Part shown: piece after piece, positions 1-12,206 of the stretch | Numbering within the stretch: the first letter of the stretch is position 1 | Layout of the letters: every line of letters begins with the position of its first letter | NCBI GenBank assembly: GCA_037952775.1 | Contig: JBANAY010000003.1 | Coordinates: forward strand, 31,434,001-31,498,000 | Reading direction: 5' to 3' | Origin: Clonostachys chloroleuca | Taxonomy: Eukaryota > Ascomycota > Sordariomycetes > Hypocreales > Bionectriaceae | DNA length: 64,000 nucleotides | The notes under the pieces: generated by a model | The model's database searches: none | What the model saw: only the letters and a program-made list of their open reading frames with translations | What the model was told of the DNA's origin: nothing | Made by a program: the position numbers and the translations under genes

Positions 1-587
1 GATCTGAGATGTTCGGAACCAATCCTGTCATGAGATGAGCTGGTCTTGCCCTCCAGTCGCTGAAGCAAAACCCCCAAGGCTTGGAATACTGTCGATGCGC
101 AATCTATGCAGGCTTCTGGAGACTTCAAGCCGTCAAGTTTGAAAGTCTTTGGTGGTGATCGTTTCCTCTTTGACGACTTTTGTGACCCTTCGGCAACCTC
201 CGGCCTCGAGAGCTCCTTCAAGGACTGCTGTAGTATGGATATGAACTTCCTGTCAGCCAAAGATTTGGCCAATGAAAACAGGGGGACTCTCTGGAACACA
301 CGACCAAGAATGGTCCAAGTCAGAGGAAATCGACGGAGAGTCTCTGCAACAGGTGAAGGTCCGCTCATCGACTTCAGTAACCATCGAAGACTGCTCTCCT
401 CGGCTGCATGGAACTGGCCATCGGCTCCTGCTGCCAGTGATTGCCATAAATCGTCGAGGTTTTCCCCATTGTCTCCCGGCCCAGACTGATCAAGACCTCT
501 GACGGTCTTGATGAGATCCGCCTTGCCCTGTTGAGGTGGTCAGTATTTCGAAACAAGAATGGAGAGCATGATATTCTTTCTTACCAT
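1..587 (-). CDS. URB2: Urb2/Npa2 nucleolar ribosome-biogenesis protein, N-terminal part only
   Basis: Nucleolar factor for early 60S (27S pre-rRNA) processing. The reverse strand has an uninterrupted frame from 527 down to base 1, so the gene continues past the left edge. The frame carries the pattern typical of the Urb2 N-terminus: SLRWLLKSM, then LTWTILGR followed by VFQRVPLFSLAKSLADR, and a basic KSSKRKRSPP stretch. The exon has no ATG near its 5' end. A good acceptor (CAACAG, ending at 528) and a donor directly after an ATG (ATG|GTAAGA, 587-583) suggest that exon 1 contributes only the start codon (585..587), with a 57-nt intron (528..584). It is divergent from MIC10, with 418 bp between the two starts. 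The family call rests on remembered similarity. The start is less certain than the body. Confidence 0.62.
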
Positions 588-1005
588 AGCTCCAAAGCTA
601 AATATCCCACGCCTATATCATAAACTCATCAGATGAACCTCGGATTGCTGTCTAAAAAGGCTGGTTTTTTTAGGTTATTTTTCAAGTTGATCTCCATGTG
701 CTTTCAATGCGCCGATGCAAGACACTTTACCCAGTCGTCCGCCAAAATTTCCAAAATTCTGCCGCGCCTCTATACCGCATCCAGCCAAACGGCACCCAAA
801 TCCTCACCGCCTTCGGGAAAGGCTAGCGCTTGGCCGAGTGATTCTCGTGAGACTTGCCATCACATTGAAATCGCCCTTGAAGCTCAATCGCAAGCTCGAC
901 ACACCATTCTATCCCTTTCCCCGAGCTTGAAAGGTAGGTCAATTCGAATTGGCACACAACCTGCGATCCCACGGTACTGACAATCGCTCCTCCAGTCCGC
1001 ACATC
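588..1005. promoter_or_regulatory. Shared divergent promoter region (Urb2 / MIC10)
   Basis: This 418-bp interval separates the start codons of two divergently transcribed genes and must hold both promoters. A plus-strand open frame spans 633-980, but it shows no recognisable domain and runs up to the MIC10 start, so I treat it as leader sequence. No clear TATA box is seen. Confidence 0.5.
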
Positions 1006-1348
1006 ATGGCCGAAGCCCCCGTCACCCGCCAGCCCAGCGCCATTTCCCGGCCCGTGAGCGAAGGACTGCTCAACGAGAAGGTAGAGACCCCTCCAACAAG
1101 GCGCACCAGTCCCATGATCCCGGAGCCCTCTAATTGACACGTGTTCCTAGTGGGATCGCTGCCTTTCCAACCTCATTGTCAAGTCCGGCCTCGGTCTTGG
1201 ATTCGGCGTCGTCTTCTCCGTCCTATTATTCAAGCGAAGGGCATGGCCCGCAGTCATCGGCGTCGGCTTCGGTGCCGGCCGCGCATACGAGGAGTGCAAC
1301 TTCAGCCTGAAGCAAGCCGCCAGGGATCTTAAGAAGGGGTCGGAATAA
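1006..1348 (+). CDS. MIC10: MICOS complex subunit Mic10
   Basis: Small inner-mitochondrial-membrane protein that oligomerises to bend membranes at cristae junctions. Exons are 1006..1080 and 1151..1348, with a 70-nt intron, giving 90 residues, which is usual for the family. Residues 1-25 form a short polar N-terminus. The rest has two hydrophobic helices, each with a glycine ladder (GLGLGFG, then GVGFGAG) and a short basic KRR loop between them. This is the hallmark Mic10 hairpin that drives oligomerisation. The chain ends in a basic tail. The conserved WDRCLSN segment begins exactly at exon 2. The gene is divergent from Urb2. No presequence is visible, as expected for this family. Confidence 0.93.
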
Positions 1349-3509
1349 GAGTCTGGGAGAGGCCGCGAAAATAAATAATTCCCTGTCTTAAACCTGCAGC
1401 ATTTGGTGTACATATCCCCCGGCATTGAGGACTTGGTGAAGGGAGCGTTAAGCGACGGCCAAGTGTATATCTTGGGCCGCCAAAAAGGAATTTATTAGAG
1501 GACACCTCGACGTTTAGGCAGGATTCCCTTTTCACATCATCTTGTACAAGAGCGTCACAATTCCCTATGTCTAATTGAATCATTGACCTTACGGATTGAT
1601 ACTTGGCACATCTCCTCCCCAGCTTCCGAACCATGGTCATGCGAGTTAATAGTTGTAAGACTCAAGTTTCTCGCAGAGGAAATGGCCAGTGTTATACAAA
1701 ATGGAAATTAAATTGACAGATGCTCCCTCATCTTGTTCGTGACATAAGGCAAAATACCTTGTCCAGATAGTGCTTCAACTGCGAGTGTCTACGGGTATTG
1801 AAAGAAGATTCATCTACGATCCTAAGCCATATCACCCTCAAGGACACGTGGAAACGCGTAGGGGTTAGAGCGTTACGATCACTACGATATGTCCAAACAA
1901 AGGACTTGATATGTGACAGCATGTAGGAAGCTCCGCCCAGGATCGCTGAAACTCGTGAGGAGTTCCAACAACCGCAAAAGTTGAGCAGATATTTCCGTCC
2001 CTCTAGCACATAAATTTGACCGTCAACAAGTTAAACTATCGCTCACGGTTGATTATTCGTGCGAAAAAAGTGTAAAGAGGAAAAGGAAAAGAAAAAGGCT
2101 GGCAGGGCAGTGGAGCTATTTCCCTGTAGAGCCGCCCCATTATGATCACGTGATAGTTCACCAGCTACATCAAATTGCTCTTCCCTCTGAAATTTTCTCC
2201 TGCTCTTCTTCTCAACATCAACCTTAGGTTTCCCGCAAGTCGGCATTACCAACATTGAGCTTTCCATTTCCATGATATAATCCACGGTGATGCATTCCGA
2301 GTACTGAGTATTGATTCACATGCGTCACCTAAGAAACGGTGCGCAGCACCAGGAAAATATCTTAGGTGACAGACGGTAGGTCCTAGCCAATTCTGCTGCG
2401 GCCAAAGATGCCAATGCCTTCATCCACAAACCAGCTGAAAAAGCAACCCACAATTTGCCTACACCTTGCGACTCTTCAATGCGCAGGCGTGTAACTATTC
2501 ATATTCGTTCGATGTGGGAGAAGAACCAACAGGTCTAGACAACCCGTCCGCTCCACCCTGGTTCCATTGATTTCTTCAGTGTGGGCACCAGGACTAAAAT
2601 CGGACAAACATGCACCAAAGAGTACTTTATTTTGTTGACTGTAAAGTACCTAAGCCTCGGCTCTTCGCATTGATGCCAGCTCATTTCCCATGTAAACACG
2701 ACACAGACACGCCTTGTGACGATGTGGCAGATACCATCACAGCCAACGATCGTCTCCCTCCTCTATAGACCCGGCAGTGAGGCTGCTCTTTCAGCCCATT
2801 TCAGCATCCGGATGTATATGTGTAAGTGATACAAGTACATAATCGAACAGTAGCGACTCGTGTCATTCATCTATCATATGTATCCTCCAATGGCGCTTGT
2901 GGCGAAATCGCTCCCAGCAAATTCGAAACCCGTTCATTATTGCCTTCCCTGAAGGTGAAGTTGGGGGTTCGTTTCTGTAGTTCTTTGACTACAGACAGGC
3001 TGGAACGGCCACCGATTTGAACACCAACTCTCCGCTGAAAATGGATGAACCGACTCGCTAAGAATTTGAAAATCATACGTTTGATACAATAAAAAGGCAA
3101 AAAGAAAATTAAACAAGAACATAACCGCATACATAACCTCCACGAGTGCTCTCTCTACCATGAGAATATTCCGCAGCGATCGTGTGTTGACATGGAGCTG
3201 CTTTGCCCGCTCGAAAAATCCTCAAGGTATCACAAACCCAATATAATCAAAGCCAAACTGGAAACAGAATTATAGAAAAGAGTAGGGAAATCGCAATTTC
3301 AATCTCGGTAAATATATGGTAAAAGCAAACAAGGTGCGAACCGAGGAGAAGGAAAATATCATCATCATTTCTCATTAAGAGGTCTGGAGATCCAAAACCA
3401 CTAAGTAATCTGTTTCTCTGTGTAGCATCGCTCACGCGACGAGGAGGATGGCGAGCATCCAAAAACGTGGGTTTGTCTCTTGATTAGGAGACGTGGGTGA
3501 AGAGCAAGA
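1349..3509. other. Gene-free stretch between MIC10 and the conserved protein at 3510
   Basis: This is 2.2 kb between two convergent genes. It should contain both 3' UTRs. Short open frames occur on the minus strand at 1728-2009 (93 codons) and 2043-2285, neither with a recognisable motif. Composition is AT-rich towards 2600-3300. I see no RNA gene or repeat. Confidence 0.5.
1407..1414 (+). promoter_or_regulatory. Possible PUF-type element in the MIC10 3' UTR
   Basis: TGTACATA lies 59 nt after the MIC10 stop and fits the UGUAHAUA consensus known for Puf3-class sites. An 8-mer of this degeneracy occurs often by chance. Its location in a mitochondrial-protein mRNA is the only support. Confidence 0.25.
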
Positions 3510-4641
3510 TTAGTGTCGGAAGCGAGACGCGGTCCGCTCCCGAATCTGCTTTTCGGTGGAAACGTATAATTGGTCAAGGTAATCCATGGCCGAGGCATCC
3601 TTCAGGATCTTGGCGACTTGAATGCCAGCCGAAATGAGCTGAAGGATGTTGCGGTCATCCTTGAGAGGACGACTCTGGTGTTTGGCAGCGTGCCTCATCT
3701 CCAGAGAGTTCTCGAGGATAGTCACAAACTGCTTGATCTGCCCATTGTACAGGACTCGTGCGGGGATTCGTCGCTTGGTGGCAAGACGCTTGAGGAGATA
3801 AACCCATTCGGTCCATTCTCGGTCTTGTGGCCGCTCGACGGGGCGCATGTCCTGGGTCAAGGGAATGGGAAACTGATACTTGGCGACGAAATCGAAAGCA
3901 CACTGAGACAATCTATCGTTGACTTGGCTGAGGACGTTGTCTTGCTCCTGGATGTGAAGATTGGTCGGCAAGTGAGGTAACTCTCGTTCCTGCATGGCGA
4001 TCACGCCAGGCGGTGGACGTTGCAAGAACTGGTGTGGGCCGTCAAACTCATCCCGATTCGAGGGTCGTCGTTGGGGCCTATTCTTGCCATTGGCCTTCGA
4101 TTTGCCGCTGTGGCTGGCCGGCTTCATGCCGTTCTCGATGGAGTAATCTGATAGGTTTGGGGATGCAATAATATCGTCGACGGAATCGGTGGGCGAGTAA
4201 CGCCCCGGCATGTCCCAAGGCTGGGAAGATGCTGTGCCATTGTATGATCCCATTGCTGCACCAGTGAAGGCGGCTGATTGTGGGCGGCTATTGAAGGATC
4301 CGCCAGATGGGAAGGCAGAATCGGGTCGTGAAATGCTCCCTCGGTGGCTCACAGGACCACCATGACCAGGAGTATACCCATTGCCTATGTAGTTTGCGCT
4401 TTAAGAATACACGTGTTACTAAATGTCCAAGTCGGGAGGTGGGATACATCGCTGGCTCTTACCTTGAAACGGAGTAGAAGCCATTTTCGTAGCTACCTTT
4501 GAAAGGTTCAATGAAGGAACTACAAATCGTCAGTATGAATGTTGAGCGTTTTGGCAGGACGGTTTGTCCATACCTCCGGTTTGAGCCCCAGGGGCCGCCC
4601 GAGACAGCGGGAGCTCTGCATACAAAGTCGGATTGCGACAT
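3510..4641 (-). CDS. Conserved fungal protein of unknown function (337 aa)
   Basis: I do not recognise the family. Exons, in reading order, are 4574..4641, 4463..4519 and 3510..4398, joined by short GT-AG introns that keep one frame of 337 residues. The first half (to about residue 170) is rich in Ser, Pro, Gly and Asn, with basic patches (KSKANGKNRPQRRPS), and is probably disordered. The second half looks folded and mostly helical. It includes REWTEWVYLLKRLATKRRIP, a conserved-looking VLYNGQIKQFVTILENS helix and a charged C-terminus ending RTASRFRH. There is no signal peptide or membrane segment. The start was chosen as the first ATG that splices into the frame. It is convergent with MIC10. 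The coding call is strong; function is not inferred. Confidence 0.78.
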
Positions 4642-7600
4642 GTCCACGGTCCACTAACAGGGGGCGACTATAGAACCAAAAACAAGAAGAAATGGAAGCG
4701 AAATAGAAAGCTATCTCGTAAATAAAACTAGGGGGCAAGGGGGGTACAAAGGACCGAAGGCCAGAGTGGATTAAGAGAGTTGTTGTTGACAAGTGTCCAG
4801 GTGAGATTCCAAAATTAATCAATCCGATGGACGCCCTGACATATATCCGGGGGAAGTATTTTTATCCAAGGTTGTCGAATGCGAGATACAAGATCTAGAA
4901 AAACTCCAAACGGTAACCGGGATTTCCTGGGCAGTTGATATTCCAAGGAGCTCGGAAGAAAAGGTAAGGACAAGGCGGTGAGATCCGGTGACTGGCTGAC
5001 CCGTCCCCAGCAGCATACAACGACTGCGTTATAAACACTTCATGCAAGTGGGATGTAGAGGCAGGCACAAGGGATAGTGCGCAAATGCTCAATGCATTGG
5101 AGACAAGCCAGCCTAGGGGATTTAGGTGGGTTGATGAGCGAAGGGGAAAGTAGAGGGATCGTCAGCTCCGGAATCAAGAGCTCTATTATGTCTTTTTCGA
5201 AGGGAGCTAAAGACAACAGGACCACCACCTTGGCGGCAAGCCTGAGAACGGGAGCGACAATGCCCCGTTTGTGCTAAGACTGTTGCGCGATACAGGGACC
5301 AGCCAGGAAGCGGGAAGGCGATTCGCGGCAAGATTTGCAGTCCAATGGATGGTGTTCAGTGCTGTTTCCACATAATCGAGGCAGTGGGGAATGGGCACAA
5401 TGCGCGACAATATGTAAATGTGAGCGATTGATGAGATGGCAATGGTCATTCAGCCCCGTGCCCTGGTGCCTGCTGCGACTAGCTCTGTCAACAAGGAGAC
5501 TGGGCAGGGCGATCTTGCGGCCTGGGTGGATGAAGGGCGGGCGAGAGTGGCGAACACAGGGCTCAAGGACAAGTGAGCATTGGGAAGGCTGATGCTGGCA
5601 AGATTAACAGGAATCGGTTGGCAGATGATGTTGCACATCGTGAGCTGGGGCTACCCCAGATGGACATCCTGGGAGGGACTCGAGGATGGTTGAACAGGGC
5701 GAGCTACGGGAGTTTGATTGGCCACGAGGCATTGTTGCCCAAAGATAGATGATGGAATTAGGTAGAGATGGGGCGACGAGAATAACAAGGAAGAACCCTG
5801 AACAACGGGGAGCGGTCAACCGTAGCATTGGGGAGGAGGTCGGGCACCAAGGAAATTGAGTCAGGCGCCAGGCAGCAGAGCCTAAGCCCAGCGCTGTGTC
5901 ATTCAGCTCACGCCTCGCCTTGCATGACAAAGCCGCTCACGGACATAGACATGGACTCCCCAAAGGCGTGTGCTGGATGCTGCTGTGACCCGACCGAAAC
6001 GGAAAGCAGGCGAATGGCTCGCGAGCCCAGCCCACCCCGAATGTCGTGTCGGGTCCAGTGGTTTGGTTTGCTTTTGGTTTTGCTTTTGGCTCGGCTTCGT
6101 TTTGGGACGAGACGAGCCCCATCCGTCCCCATTCCATCTCCCTCCCACCTGTCATCAGCATCATCGTCAGGAGCAAAATTTCTAGGGTGAGGGGACCAGA
6201 ACCCAGACTTGGCCCGATGGTGCGTCGAATCGGGCAGCTGGTGCCCATTCATTCGTGCTCTGGTCACGCTTTTCGCTCAACAAGCACCCGAAGCCAGCTG
6301 GCAGACGCCACCAGGGATGGGATGGCAGAGGGAAAAGGCTTCCAAACGGGCCCCCCTGGTCGTGTCTGTGCGATGTCGAGGAACCTTCGCGAGCGCCCTA
6401 CGATAGGTGCGTGACGATGTAGTACGTTGTAGAGCCGCACGTGTCGCCGCTCCTGTGGATCATGAGAGGGAGCACTTGCATGTCTGTCTTGACTCCTGAC
6501 ATGTTGCCAACGCCAGGCAGCGTCCTCGCTCGGGGTCGTGTCTTTCCCAACGCCTGTACGTATCATGCTACGTGCATACGCATGGAAGGACAGGTAGCCA
6601 GGTATGTGTTGTGCAAGTAATTACCCAGCAGGCAGTCAGTCTGGGTGCTTACTGGGCGCGGAGGATGCCCCCCATCACCACCCGCACCTTCTCCAACACC
6701 GACACCAAAAACGAAATGAGTGACACGCAACGGGCGTACAACCGAGCGCAGGGCATGGCATGGACCTCCTATTTTTGCTTTTTAACGTTTCATCACATCT
6801 CACCCGATTTACCCACGCCTGATGCCATGTACAAAGGGTCTTTCGCAAGGACAGCCACGGCATGGCAATAGCCGGCAGTCTATAGGTGACAAGTCCGTCT
6901 GCACACCAGACGATCCACCCGATGTAAACCGGTAGTGAACGATAATAGGCCAATTGCTAGTGTCTGCCTTATTCGCGCGGGCGGATATGTAACTTGATGC
7001 CGCTTCGCTACCTAGCTTGCTGGATTCGTCCGTGCATTCTGTGAAACGGACTCCATCGAGACCCGATGAAGCGCCATCTCTTTAATGAGAATGACGTATT
7101 ACGAGGCGGGATGCCCGACCCATGAAAAACTACATGGGGGGTGAGTATGGAAAGTCACTGATCCATCTCCAGCCCTGAGGCAAGCCAACCAGATAAGAAT
7201 TGCCAGTTTAAACCCATGTCTGTGACAACGAACAGCGCTAGCACTTTCTAGTAGGAGCAGAAGACGCCGAAGGAGAGAAATTAAAAGGCATTAATATTGG
7301 CTTAGTTTCGGCCGTCGTCACAAAAACATCCAATAATCAACATTGGAGGCAAGAGGAAAGGAAAGGGGTAGTGCCCAGAGCATCAGGTACATGACCTGTC
7401 AGTACCTCATTGCTCTCAAACATAACTGCGACAAACTCGCTGAATCTACTGAACCTAGTTAGAAGGTACCCACACGACATGCCTACCTCGGGATCTGAAG
7501 CTAAGAGAACCTATCAACGCTCGGACACCCACCCCAAAAACAGCTTTTGGCTCAAGGGGTGTTCGACCACGTTGCATGGGTACGTTGCAAGGCCTAGATC

Positions 7601-8831
7601 TTTCAGATACCCTACACTCTCGAATTCATCGCCCTGTGCTTGAGCTACCAGGATGAATGTATTGGACCTAAGCGTATGGGCTTAGAATATTTGAAGAAAT
7701 GAGCATGTGTTGCTGACTTCAACCTAGGTAATCAAGCATCATTCAAGGCCCATTGGAAAGGATGATAAATCAATGCCAGGAGCACGTTATTCTTCCTGCG
7801 CATCGGTACCAGCCAAGAGCATCCCAACTGGAAAATCATAGTGAAAATCACGGTAAACTCCTGAGTGACACTCAACTTACACGACAGGCTTACTGAGTCT
7901 TCATCAAATAAGAGTGAGGTGAAGCGATGACTGCAATCGTGGATGCCTTGATCCCAACTGGTTGGTTACCCACGAACCCAGGCCACCTCTCGTTCAAAAC
8001 AGGTATGCCGTACTTAAGCCAAAGAGAGATACAATACCTCCCGATGAAGTCTTATCTCGGCGTACCTATGTTTACGTATCCACCTTCGATGCATAATAGA
8101 CATGTTACCCAAGAATGTTTGCATCCTCGCCAATATGCAGAGCCGAGCTGTACCCGAATCAAGCTGGACATGCTCCCCAGTGCTCATGAAAATAATGGAC
8201 AGAGAAATTATACAACAACTGGTTCGTGAGGGGTTCTCCAAGAGCTGAGTTGTTCAGGTCGTGGGAGCACTGTTGCCCTTGATTGAACACTCAAGCCACA
8301 ACGCTACCCCGCAACAAGCACCCTTGCAGCTTCAGAGTAGGAATGACAGCTTCTAGGTTCCTAATCCCAAGGACAATTTCCAGATATCTAAGATCCTTGA
8401 GACATGTTAGATACTCCCTGGACGATCCAAAATATCATGTCTGCCTGCAATTCCTCCAGACCAGAAATAGGACGCACTGCCGGTCGGTATTTCCCTGGAC
8501 AAAACTGTGGCTTGTGCACTTGGCTCATTTGGGACAACGCCACAAGCCATGTCGAACTAAGGGGAAGGTACAACGCGGAGATTCTTCCGGTCTTTCCCCT
8601 GATTGGCTGCTTGATATGCACGATTCGTATAGCAAATCCCACCGGTTGGTCGATGCGCCTGTCATTGATCAGGAGGAGCCTCTTAGTAGCCAAGCAACCC
8701 AAGATCTTCTTTTCCTTCCTCCATCATTCCAGTGTCTTCCTCCTTCCAGCCAAAGCCGCAGCTGCTGGAAACCGATCGCGGGTCTTTAAGAGCGGTGAAG
8801 AGCATGGGGTTTTCTGAACAGGGAACGGCCG
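4642..8831. other. Divergent intergenic region, 4.2 kb
   Basis: This lies between the 5' ends of the 3510-4641 gene and the Zn2Cys6 gene. Open frames around 5828-6414 occur on both strands in GC-rich sequence and have no domain or splice logic. Those at 7410-7643, 7927-8229 and 8283-8789 likewise lack motifs. The 150 bases before 8832 look like a leader. I found no RNA gene. Confidence 0.5.
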
Positions 8832-10599
8832 ATGGCTCCCCCAAAAGATCGAAAGAGAAAGTTCCATCGCCGGAGCAAGAACGGATGTCAAACATGCAAA
8901 AAAAGACACGTTCGGTGCGATGAGCGCAAGCCACTGTGGTATATATGCACCATTCTTTCAGATTAGACATATGATGATGAACCTTGCATTCCCCCATCAT
9001 GCGTCATTATGTCTGGTTATACTATGGGCAATGTTCTAACCTGCAACCAGCACAAGTTGTCTCCACTCGGGTAGTGACTGTATCTACCCATCCAAAGAGT
9101 TGACTCCCTATGCAAACGAAGAGGTGGTTAAGTATGAAGTGGATGATGGGTATGATATTGGCAGTTTGGTGTCGAACCGGCCGTTCAATAGCTACGTGGG
9201 AGGCTCTTTTGATGTGTTACCTGAAGCGTCCAAAGCATTGTTGCGTCACTGTACGTGGACCGGTCGTCATGTACCACTCTCAAATACCGCCTTTGACTGA
9301 CCTGAACTGAACCCAGATGCCGTATTCTCTGTCAGAGGACAGCGCCCTGTAGTCAGGGAAAACGAACTGAGTGTGTGAGTAGGAAGACTAATGCGAATAG
9401 CTGCTCAATACGAGGCGCAGATGCGCTGACAAACGCATAGGATCAACAAGGCTTTTGAAAACCCGGGTTACATGCACATGTGTCTCGTTCTGGCTGCTTG
9501 CCAATGGGCTTGGGTGAGGGGCAGTCTGGATGAAGTCACATTGCCCTTCCTTCATCACAAATCGGCAACGTATCGTTTTGTGAGAGAACAACTCCTGAGT
9601 GCAGACACGGCCAGGACAAGAGAGACGAACTTGGCGATATCAACTCTCGCTTTAACAGAGGTATGGAAGCCTTCGCATAAGACGTCAAACCCTGGATCGA
9701 AGACAGACGCTAACCTTGCTTGAAACACAAGGCAGCCATCGGTGATTTGGAAACTTCATCCAAGCACCTAATGGGCTTTAGAACCGCGATGCAGAGCAGA
9801 CCATCTGGCGAGTCGCTCCCACAAAAAATGCTAAGGACGCAAGTGCACTTGATAGCGGAGAAGAAAAGCATCAGATGGAGCTAACTGGTAGAGCAGGATG
9901 AGCGAGAGTCTTCGACAGATGGCCTCTGTCCCCAACGTAGTCTCTGTATCAGAGTATCAGCCAACATTTCTTGCACTTATCTTCACATCGATATGGGATA
10001 TCACCGCCCTCCCACCAACTGAAGCACCGAAGTACGGTTGGTGGGAGGCTGCCTCCGTATGGCAAAACCATACGAAGCACTTGAACCTTAACTATGAGTT
10101 GTCGCGAGGCTTCAACCCAGACACATACAAGCCAAGAATACTGAATGGAGATCCGCAAAGTAGTCGCACTTGCTTCATCGCAACAATCTTCTATCTTGTC
10201 TCCGAGGTCGGGGCCGGACAGATGGATACTGCGCTGGTAGACTGGCTTCTGGAACAGCTCATTGACGACATCACAACGTGTGAGCAGCGGATAGGGGCGA
10301 GCCAAATCACCGGCCCATTGTGGCTATGGTATGTCCTGTTTGGCGCAGCGGTCGCTGATTCAAGCAGAGCTTCGGACGTGGTCGAGGCTTTGCAGCTTGC
10401 CAAGTGGAAGAGAGTATTCGAGGACAAGTTATCCATTGCAAATGAAGCATTGGGCATCAGTGACTGGGTGACAGTCAAGCCGATGCTCGCAGGTATCACC
10501 AGGGGACTGGATCACGAGGGAGCCGAAGATCTCAGGGGAATATGGGAGGGAAGCACATTCCGGGATTCTAGCATCGCAGCGATAGACCAACCATCCTGA
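8832..10599 (+). CDS. Zn2Cys6 binuclear-cluster transcription regulator (467 aa)
   Basis: Probable DNA-binding nuclear regulator. Exons are 8832..8938, 9051..9250, 9317..9374, 9441..9660, 9732..9842 and 9892..10599. Intron 1 interrupts the cluster. Splicing after CTG TG restores the fourth cysteine and gives C19-x2-C22-x6-C29-x6-C36-x2-C39-x6-C46 ([12 protein letters not shown], then KPLCTSC, then DCIYP). A basic [10 protein letters not shown] run precedes it. The remaining roughly 400 residues are helical, without a second known domain by eye. The layout (N-terminal cluster, about 470 residues, segments like ALLRHY and [15 protein letters not shown]) fits the Fungal_trans_2 (PF11951) class of regulators. 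The acceptor of the last intron (TGGTAG, ending at 9891) was chosen because it alone keeps frame. No target can be read from context. Confidence 0.88.
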
Positions 10600-12206
10600 C
10601 CACTCCTCCGAACGGTGCCAGAGTGAGTCATCGGGCATCATTGTACGATTATTTTCAGCTGTATTATTCAGAGATGCGTTGTTCATCGTATCATTAGTAA
10701 TGGGAGAAAGATGGCTTCTTCAGCTCAGGTGCAGGCGTCTCGTACGAGTTGGATCGCAACGCAGGTGTCCTTGATACCTACCAGTCTGCCTGCCAGCGCT
10801 AAAATGCACCATCGCTGCGATGAGATGCGTCTGGACTAAGCAATGCAACCCAAGAAGAGAAATCTTAGATGGACTAGTTGCTCACACGACAATGGGTGAG
10901 ACAACTTAGTCAGGGTTGGTGCGGAGGCGTAATCGTGGGCTTGCGCTCGTGTTGGTGACGGGAATCATGATTTGGATGGAATGCGAGGCGAATCGGAATC
11001 GCACGTGCGACAGTGTGCGACAAAATTTCCAAGTTGTTCTTTTTTCTTGCTACGGTCCCCGCTCACACCTCACCCGCATTGGAGAGAGCCATCTCACTTG
11101 GCTGGCAGGCCAAACTGTCACAGTGCATGAGGAGAGAGGGAACAACAGCTTGATTCGACAGAAACTGCAGTTCAGCATCCGCGCAAACCACCCGCCCAGC
11201 CCTCCGCCCAGGTTTGGTGCAATCAGAGGCTGTCTGGGGAGGAGGGGATGGGCTCGACCGTCGAGTCGGTGAGCACTTGCGAGGATGGGGCACAGGCTGA
11301 AGCAGCCACCACACAGCCAATAGCTTGTGATGCATGCCAGCGAAGAGGCCGAGTGGCCGCAGCGCCGAGGGCCTCCTGCGACCGGTGGGATGATAACGTT
11401 CCTGAACGAGCAGCTTGCAGCAGCGTCGGTCTGCCATCGTGATGCGCTGGACGGGAGGATTGGCCAGCAGGCGTCCATCACGACGCTGGCCGGTGCGAAA
11501 CCGGCCTGTCGGCTGGGCAGGTCGGTCGCAATATCATGTCGACCTGGGTCGCCTGCTGCAGCGTCTGGCGCCAAGCATGCATTGTGTGTTGTCACGGCGC
11601 CAGATGCTCCTCGTTGACCGACAGCTCGTCGCCATAGGGCAGGATGGCCTGCACCATCTCCACCCGGCCATCTGCAAGACCATCTCCACGGGCCAGTCGC
11701 AATCTCAGACGGCGATATCCCTGCCCATCCCACCCTATCAAGCCCCTGCTACTACATGCACCAGACGCCAGCGCATTGCTGCGTCTGGGGGCCCCCTGGC
11801 TATCACACAACTAGGAGGCCGAAATGCCGTCACTCTTGGGATCTTCTTGCGCGAAAAATGGGCTCCTCAGCTCCTGGCTCGAGGGGAAAGGTGTAGGATA
11901 AAACCCGCCTGCCCCGTCGTTGCCCAACTTGATCCTCTTTCTTCCTTATTCATTGCCCAACGTTCCTGCCCAACTCTTCTACTCAAGCCTTCTCTTTGAA
12001 CACACAAAGACTTGTTTTTGCCCTCCCTGAACACAAAATCTATTCCGCCTTCCCACCAGCGTCAGCCAAGAGGAGCCACAAGGATCATCCCCCTTTGCTT
12101 CTTGTTCCATCATCGACACCACTTTGATACTGGTGCTTGCAGTTAATTTGCTCAAGCCTAGTTGATCTACCGGATTACAGAGCATTGCCGCTCTACCCAG
12201 GATATC
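10600..12206. other. Gene-free stretch and leader upstream of the C2H2 regulator
   Basis: GC-rich from about 10900 to 11800, with long open frames on both strands (minus 11050-11733, 227 codons; plus 11415-11999, 194 codons), neither with a recognisable domain. From about 11900 to 12160 the sequence turns CT-rich (runs such as CTTCTACTCAAGCCTTCTC), as in fungal transcription-start regions, which fits a promoter and leader for the gene starting near 12207. Confidence 0.45.

Noticed and set aside
9880..9896. tRNA A-box-like sequence (CTAACTGGTAGAGCAGG)
   Set aside because: It overlaps the last intron acceptor of the Zn2Cys6 gene and no B box (GGTTCGA-like) or acceptor stem lies at the right distance.
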